9,063 bases of DNA. It comes from Anaerolineales bacterium UBA2200 (lineage in GTDB: Bacteria; Chloroflexota; Anaerolineae; UBA2200). Below, piece by piece: positions 5,542-9,063 of the stretch. The number at the start of each line of letters is the position of its first letter. Position 1 is the stretch's first letter. The stretch is taken from the NCBI GenBank assembly GCA_002327925.1, contig DCVA01000035.1, forward strand, positions 8,274-17,336, given 5' to 3'. The notes under the pieces were generated by a model that did not search any database, was not told where the DNA came from, and saw only the letters and a list, made by a program, of their open reading frames with translations. The position numbers and the translations under genes are program-made.

Positions 5542-7860
5542 ATGGATCCTACCAGGCGCATTCTGATCGTTGATCACGAGCCGAAATCGGCGCTGGATAT
5601 GGAGCGAGCCCTCACCTCGGCCGGTTACGAGGTGACGCAGACCGAATCGGGCAAGGAAGGCCTGCGCCTGGCGCGCGAGACCGTCCCGCATATGATCCTG
5701 GTCGACGTGGCGCTCACCGACATCAGCGGGATCGACCTGGTCAAGCTGGCGCGGCACGAGGACTCGCTGGATCGTACCTACATTGTGCTTCTGGTACGCG
5801 AGGGAGTGCCCCCGGCCATCCAGGCCCGCGGCCTGGAGAGCGGCGCCGATGCGGTGGTGATGCGCACCTACCTCACGCGCGATTTCGTGTCGCGCATCGA
5901 TGCCCTGCTGCGGCGCCAAAAGTCCCAGGACGAACTCTACCACGCAGTGCGCGAATTCCGCGCCACCTTTGACGCCATTTCGGACGCCGTCTACCTGGTC
6001 GACCTGGACCACCGGGTGGTCGAGTGCAACACGGCCCTGATCCGCCTGCTGGGCAGGCCGCGCGGCGAGATCGTCGGGGCGCGCTGCCACGAGCTGATGC
6101 ACCAGAGCCCCAAGCCGATTCTGGCCTGCCTGGGCGAGCGGGTGCTGGTAACCCACCGCCGCGAAACCTGGGAAGTGCCCATGGATGACGGCTGGCAGCA
6201 GGTGGACGTGGACCCGCTGATCGACGACAACGGCAAGGTCATCGGCTCGGTGCACGTTTTGCGCGACATTACCGCTCGCCGCCGGGTGGAGGATGCCCTG
6301 CGCCACAGCCAGTCCGAGATGCAGGCCCACCTGGATACGGAGGAAGCCCTGCGGCGCAAGCAGACCGAGCTGGAGCAGCAACTAACCATGGGGCGGACCG
6401 CGCTGGCCCAGGCTCACCAGCACACGGAGGACGTGCTGGCCTCGGCTCAGGAGCAGGTGCGCCTGGCCCAGATGGAGGTGACGGAGCAGCGCAGGCAAAA
6501 GATGGCCGGCCTGCGCCGCTTCGCCGCAGGCGTCGCGGTCGAGTTCGAGCGTCGGCTGGCCGAGGTGCTGGGCGGGATCGAGATCACCCTGGGGCGGCTG
6601 CAGCCGGCGCAGGGTTTCTACAACGAGCTGCTGGCGGTCAAGCTGGGTTTGGAAGGTGCTCTGGGCCTGGTGCGCCAGCTGCGCGCCTTTGCCTCGCGCG
6701 AGCTGCTCGAGCCGCAGGTCCTCTACGTGAACCAGGCGCTGCGAGCGATGGAACCTCGCCTGCAGCGGCTGCTGGGCCGGCGGATCGGGCCGGACCTGGA
6801 CCTGGCGAACGGCCTCAGGCCCATCCTGGCCGACCCGTTCGGATTCGAAGAGATCGTGCTCAACCTGGCCACGCACGTGCGCGAGAGCTCACCCGTGGCC
6901 GGCACGCTCCGTCTCACCACCGCACCGGCCACCCTGAGTGAGGCAGATTGCGCCGCTCATCCCGATGCCCGCCCGGGCGACTATATTCTGCTGACGGTGG
7001 CCCAGGTGAGCGAAGAGCCGGCCCTGCCGGCCCTGGCTTACCTGTTCGAGCCCCTGCCCGGTACGTCGGGAAGCGGCGGCAACCTGGCCCTGACGGCGGT
7101 CGAGGGAATGGTCCACCAGCTTGGCGGGTTCGTGCTGGTGGCGCAGAGTGCCGCCACTGGCACGCGCTGGGAGGTGTACCTGCCGGCTCAGGCGGGCGAG
7201 CCGCCGGAAGAGGCCGGCCCGGCAGAGCAGAGTGCTGCGCCTGTCGAGCCGCGGTCGGGCACGACGCCCGGACCGGACTGGCCTGCCGAGGTGGCCGCCG
7301 CGGCCACTGAGGAGAAGGCAGCAAAGGAGCCGGGCCCATCGACAGCCCGCGGGCAGGCAGCGGCGGACGAGCCGCCGGCGGGCGAGTCTGCCGCTCCATT
7401 GCAGGCTCCCGTCGAGGCGGCGGGGCAGGCCGCGGCCCAGGCAGCCGCCGGAGTTGTCGCCGCGCAGGCCGACGCAGCCGGAGCGGAGGCTCCGCCTCCC
7501 GCGGTGGAGGCCGGTCCCGACACGGCCGAGGAGGGCGCACCGCCCCCGGTAGAAGAAGCGGTCTCCGCCGCTGCCGGCGAGAGCACAGTGCAGGACGAGA
7601 CGCCCTCTCCCGAAACGGCCGGGTCCCTGGTGGATGAGGCCGCGCCCGGGGCGGCCCCCGTGGAGAAAGCGACGCCCGAGGCGGAGAACGGAGGGCACCC
7701 CGAGCTGCCCGCCTTCCTCTATGAGCAGGAGGAAGCGCCTGCGGAGCGCGAGGAGGAACCGCCCGGAGGTATCGGCGCCCGCCTGCGCGCCCGCCTGCGC
7801 CGCAAAGCGGCCGAGCCGAACACGGAAGCGAACGGCGGCAAGCCGGGAACCCAATCCTAG
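5542..7860 (+). CDS. Receiver-PAS-pseudo-histidine-kinase with disordered tail
   Basis: A cytoplasmic protein of 772 aa with no membrane segments. The REC domain (about 5-126) keeps the phospho-acceptor D55 and D11, but the second acidic residue is H12, the Ser/Thr switch is V85 and the Lys is R108. A PAS (about 139-250) follows, with C182, H187 and C196, then a coiled coil (about 250-320). Residues about 320-550 align end to end with the kinase cores of the two upstream genes but are catalytically dead: V333 replaces the phospho-His (AGVAVEF versus AGGVAHEF), H445 replaces the N-box Asn, DxGxG is V-A-Q-V-S-E-E, and GTGLGLS is GGNLALT. LFEP and the final VYLPAxxGE are kept. Residues about 553-771 are an Ala/Pro/Glu-rich tail ending in a basic repeat helix. 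There is no DNA-binding or enzymatic output. The likely role (inference) is a receiver-controlled scaffold or allosteric partner of the two kinases encoded just upstream. Confidence 0.88.
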   Translation: MDPTRRILIVDHEPKSALDMERALTSAGYEVTQTESGKEGLRLARETVPHMILVDVALTDISGIDLVKLARHEDSLDRTYIVLLVREGVPPAIQARGLESGADAVVMRTYLTRDFVSRIDALLRRQKSQDELYHAVREFRATFDAISDAVYLVDLDHRVVECNTALIRLLGRPRGEIVGARCHELMHQSPKPILACLGERVLVTHRRETWEVPMDDGWQQVDVDPLIDDNGKVIGSVHVLRDITARRRVEDALRHSQSEMQAHLDTEEALRRKQTELEQQLTMGRTALAQAHQHTEDVLASAQEQVRLAQMEVTEQRRQKMAGLRRFAAGVAVEFERRLAEVLGGIEITLGRLQPAQGFYNELLAVKLGLEGALGLVRQLRAFASRELLEPQVLYVNQALRAMEPRLQRLLGRRIGPDLDLANGLRPILADPFGFEEIVLNLATHVRESSPVAGTLRLTTAPATLSEADCAAHPDARPGDYILLTVAQVSEEPALPALAYLFEPLPGTSGSGGNLALTAVEGMVHQLGGFVLVAQSAATGTRWEVYLPAQAGEPPEEAGPAEQSAAPVEPRSGTTPGPDWPAEVAAAATEEKAAKEPGPSTARGQAAADEPPAGESAAPLQAPVEAAGQAAAQAAAGVVAAQADAAGAEAPPPAVEAGPDTAEEGAPPPVEEAVSAAAGESTVQDETPSPETAGSLVDEAAPGAAPVEKATPEAENGGHPELPAFLYEQEEAPAEREEEPPGGIGARLRARLRRKAAEPNTEANGGKPGTQS
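7198..7770 (+). other. Low-complexity Ala/Pro/Glu-rich tail coding region
   Basis: This stretch encodes about 190 residues (553-743) dominated by Ala, Pro, Glu and Gly. It contains runs such as QAAAQAAAGVVAAQADAAGAEA and two similar acidic-proline patches (EAPPPAVEAG, GAPPPVEEAV). It has almost no hydrophobic residues of the kind needed to fold, so it is predicted to be disordered and acidic. One exception is a short island at residues 719-728 (HPELPAFLYE) with clustered Leu, Phe and Tyr, a plausible linear binding motif. The DNA is very GC-rich and in frame throughout, so this is a real C-terminal extension and not read-through past a lost stop. Confidence 0.75.
7777..7800 (+). repeat. Tandem 12-bp repeat encoding (Ala-Arg-Leu-Arg)x2
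   Basis: GCCCGCCTGCGC occurs twice back to back and perfectly, in frame, encoding ARLR-ARLR (residues 746-753), followed by RRKA... in the same basic helix. It sits near the end of an otherwise acidic disordered tail. The identical codons in both units suggest recent slippage duplication or selection for the helix. Confidence 0.8.
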
Positions 7861-7863
7861 CCC

Positions 7864-8511
7864 ATGTCGCGCACAGTACGGCTGGCCGAGGCCTGGGCGC
7901 ACTTTGACGAGGATGCCTTCGACAAGGCGATCACCGAGACCCGCGCCCTCTGGTCCGAGCTGTCCGCCGAGGGGCGGCACGATGGCTGGCTGCTGCTGGG
8001 CCTGGCTCACGACGCCACAGGGGATACGGCGGAAGCCCTGCGCTGCTTTCGGGAGCTGTGCCAGGGCAGCGAGAACGCTGATGACTGGTGCCACCTGGCC
8101 GTGGGGGCCCTGCGTGCGGGCGATCGCGAGCTGAGCTCGGAGGCACTGGAACAGGTGCGGCTGTGCCATCAGGTGTCCCACTATGTGCAGCGGCCCGGAT
8201 TGTTCCTGCACCTCTTCTTCTATGCCACAGCCCTGCTCAGCACGGCTGACCGAGAGGGCACGCGCGCCCTGCTGGACGAGATCGCCGATGGCATGCGCCG
8301 CCTGCCCAGCGTCGAACCGGCGCTGCTCCTCTCCCGCGGCATGCCCACTTTTCCCGGACTGATCTCTTTGGCCGTGCGCCACTTTCGCGCCGCCGGCACG
8401 CCGGATGCCGGCTCATCCTGGCTGGAGGCGCTGGGCGAAGGGCTGGATCCCGCCTCGCAGCGCCAGGTGGCCGGGGCCATGAAGGAGCTGCGTGAAACAG
8501 ATGGCAAGTGA
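7864..8511 (+). CDS. TPR-like helical repeat protein
   Basis: A soluble, all-helical protein of 215 aa without signal peptide or membrane segment. Residues about 40-66 match the TPR pattern well (W-LLLG-A--ATGD--EAL--F-EL). Flanking helical pairs at about 6-34 (AWAHFDEDAFDKAI) and 73-98 (DWCHLAVGALRAGD) look like weaker TPRs. The C-terminal half (about 100-215) is helical but not recognisable. TPRs mediate protein-protein contacts. The gene starts 3 nt after the stop of the REC-pseudokinase gene and lacks a clear Shine-Dalgarno site, so it is probably translated by coupling. This suggests a functional link with the signalling proteins, but its partner and role are unknown. Confidence 0.75.
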   Translation: MSRTVRLAEAWAHFDEDAFDKAITETRALWSELSAEGRHDGWLLLGLAHDATGDTAEALRCFRELCQGSENADDWCHLAVGALRAGDRELSSEALEQVRLCHQVSHYVQRPGLFLHLFFYATALLSTADREGTRALLDEIADGMRRLPSVEPALLLSRGMPTFPGLISLAVRHFRAAGTPDAGSSWLEALGEGLDPASQRQVAGAMKELRETDGK

Positions 8512-9063
8512 GCACCGCGGGGGAGCGCCCCTGTGGACACGCAACTATGTGCTGCTGCTGGGATCGACGCTGCTGGTGTGGAGCAGCTACTACTTTCTGA
8601 TGGTGATCATGCCCCTGTTCGTCACCCGCGAGCTGGGGGGTAGTAAGGCGCAGGTAGGGCTGCTCTCTAGCGTGCTCGGCGTCGCGGCGGTCGCGGCGCG
8701 ATTGACGGGCGGCTGGGCCTGCGACCGCTGGGGACGCCGGCCGGTGCAGCTCCTATTTCTGGCCTGGTTCGCACTGGTGGCTTTTGGCTACAACCTGGTG
8801 GCCACGCTGCCGATGCTGTTCCTGCTGCGCTTTGTACACGGCTTCCCCTTTGGCGGGGGCACCACCTCCAACATGACCGTGGCCTCGGACCTGGTGCCGC
8901 CCGAGAGGCGCGGCGAGGGCATCGGCTACTATGCCACGTCGCAGATGGCCGCCTATGCCGTGGGTCCCACGCTGGCTTTTTTTATCCTCGAGCGCAGCGG
9001 ATTCGGCGGCATCTTTACCGCGGCCGGGCTGCTGGGAATGGGCGCGCTCGTGCTGGCCTGGTC
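8501..9063 (+). CDS. Major facilitator superfamily transporter (partial, N-terminal half)
   Basis: The frame stays open for 187 codons to the window edge. After a short hydrophilic N-terminus come hydrophobic helices at about 17-41, 51-69, 82-101, 103-126, 145-163 and a start of the next. The loop between helices 2 and 3 carries the MFS motif A as G71-W-A-C-D75-R-W-G-R-R80. LLRFVHGFPFGG (108-119) fits the helix-4 motif, and PPERRGEGIG precedes a helix-5-like segment with G155-P156. The family is secure, but the substrate cannot be read; a drug- or sugar-efflux-like DHA1 member is plausible. The ATG at 8501 overlaps the TPR gene by 11 nt in another frame. An in-frame GTG at 8492 lies only 4 nt after AAGGAG (8482-8487), whereas the ATG is 13 nt after it, so the true start may be 8492. 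It may be the effector end of the operon or merely co-transcribed. Confidence 0.87.
   Translation, partial: MASEHRGGAPLWTRNYVLLLGSTLLVWSSYYFLMVIMPLFVTRELGGSKAQVGLLSSVLGVAAVAARLTGGWACDRWGRRPVQLLFLAWFALVAFGYNLVATLPMLFLLRFVHGFPFGGGTTSNMTVASDLVPPERRGEGIGYYATSQMAAYAVGPTLAFFILERSGFGGIFTAAGLLGMGALVLAW

Noticed and set aside
6538..7110. Frameshift or sequencing error as the cause of the missing kinase motifs in the third protein
   Set aside because: The alignment to the neighbouring cores stays in one frame through all lost motifs and picks up LFEP and VYLPA in register. The His-to-Val change needs at least two substitutions (cac/cat to gtc).
6889..8382. Long open frame (497 codons) antisense across the REC-pseudokinase tail and TPR gene
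   Set aside because: It spans two sense genes and their junction, and its product is low-complexity Arg/Gly/Leu. No start signals were seen.
1..9063. tRNA, rRNA, CRISPR arrays, insertion sequences or attachment sites
   Set aside because: None seen by eye. There are no spaced direct repeats, no transposase-like protein and no non-coding gap above about 260 nt.

Overview
This is a GC-rich bacterial window packed almost end to end with genes on the + strand. It reads as one signalling operon running into a TPR protein and a membrane transporter. The organism cannot be fixed from the sequence. The 7TM-type histidine kinase, multi-PAS/GAF sensors, G/C-ending codons and AHxFNN-type kinase cores would fit Chloroflexota or another high-GC environmental lineage, but that is only a guess.

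Layout. Positions 1-263 are a regulatory region between divergent genes. On the - strand it holds a near-consensus promoter (-35 at 127-122, -10 at 104-99, 17-bp spacer), a G-quadruplex-type run with single-base loops (76-61), a perfect AGGAGG and a GTG start at 36. These imply a divergent gene leaving the window after 12 codons. On the + strand it holds an extended -10 (TGCTATAAT, 178-186) for the operon. The operon then encodes: (1) a 903-aa kinase with 7TM-PAS-GAF-PAS-HisKA-HATPase (264-2975); (2) an 849-aa kinase with TM-CHASE4-TM-HAMP-PAS-PAS-HisKA-HATPase (2972-5521, ATGA overlap); (3) a 772-aa protein with REC-PAS-coiled coil, a degenerate HisKA/HATPase and a long Ala/Pro/Glu-rich tail (5542-7860); (4) a 215-aa helical TPR-like protein (7864-8511); and (5) the N-terminal 187 codons of an MFS transporter (8501 to the edge, overlapping gene 4 by 11 nt).

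How the parts may work together. Kinases 1 and 2 sense through different input modules, a membrane-embedded 7TM bundle and an extracytoplasmic CHASE4 domain. They share closely related catalytic cores. Neither carries a receiver, and no DNA-binding regulator is present. The only phospho-acceptor in the window is the REC domain of the third protein. That protein's own kinase core has lost the phospho-His, the catalytic Asn and both glycine-rich ATP-lid motifs, while the fold-level alignment to the two active kinases is kept. The phosphotransfer motif degrades stepwise along the operon: HExxN, then HSxxN, then VExxR. The most interesting reading, which is inference, is a signal-integration system in which two kinases feed a receiver-pseudokinase hub. 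The hub's disordered tail ends in a basic Ala-Arg-Leu-Arg repeat helix, and it may act by protein-protein interaction rather than transcription.
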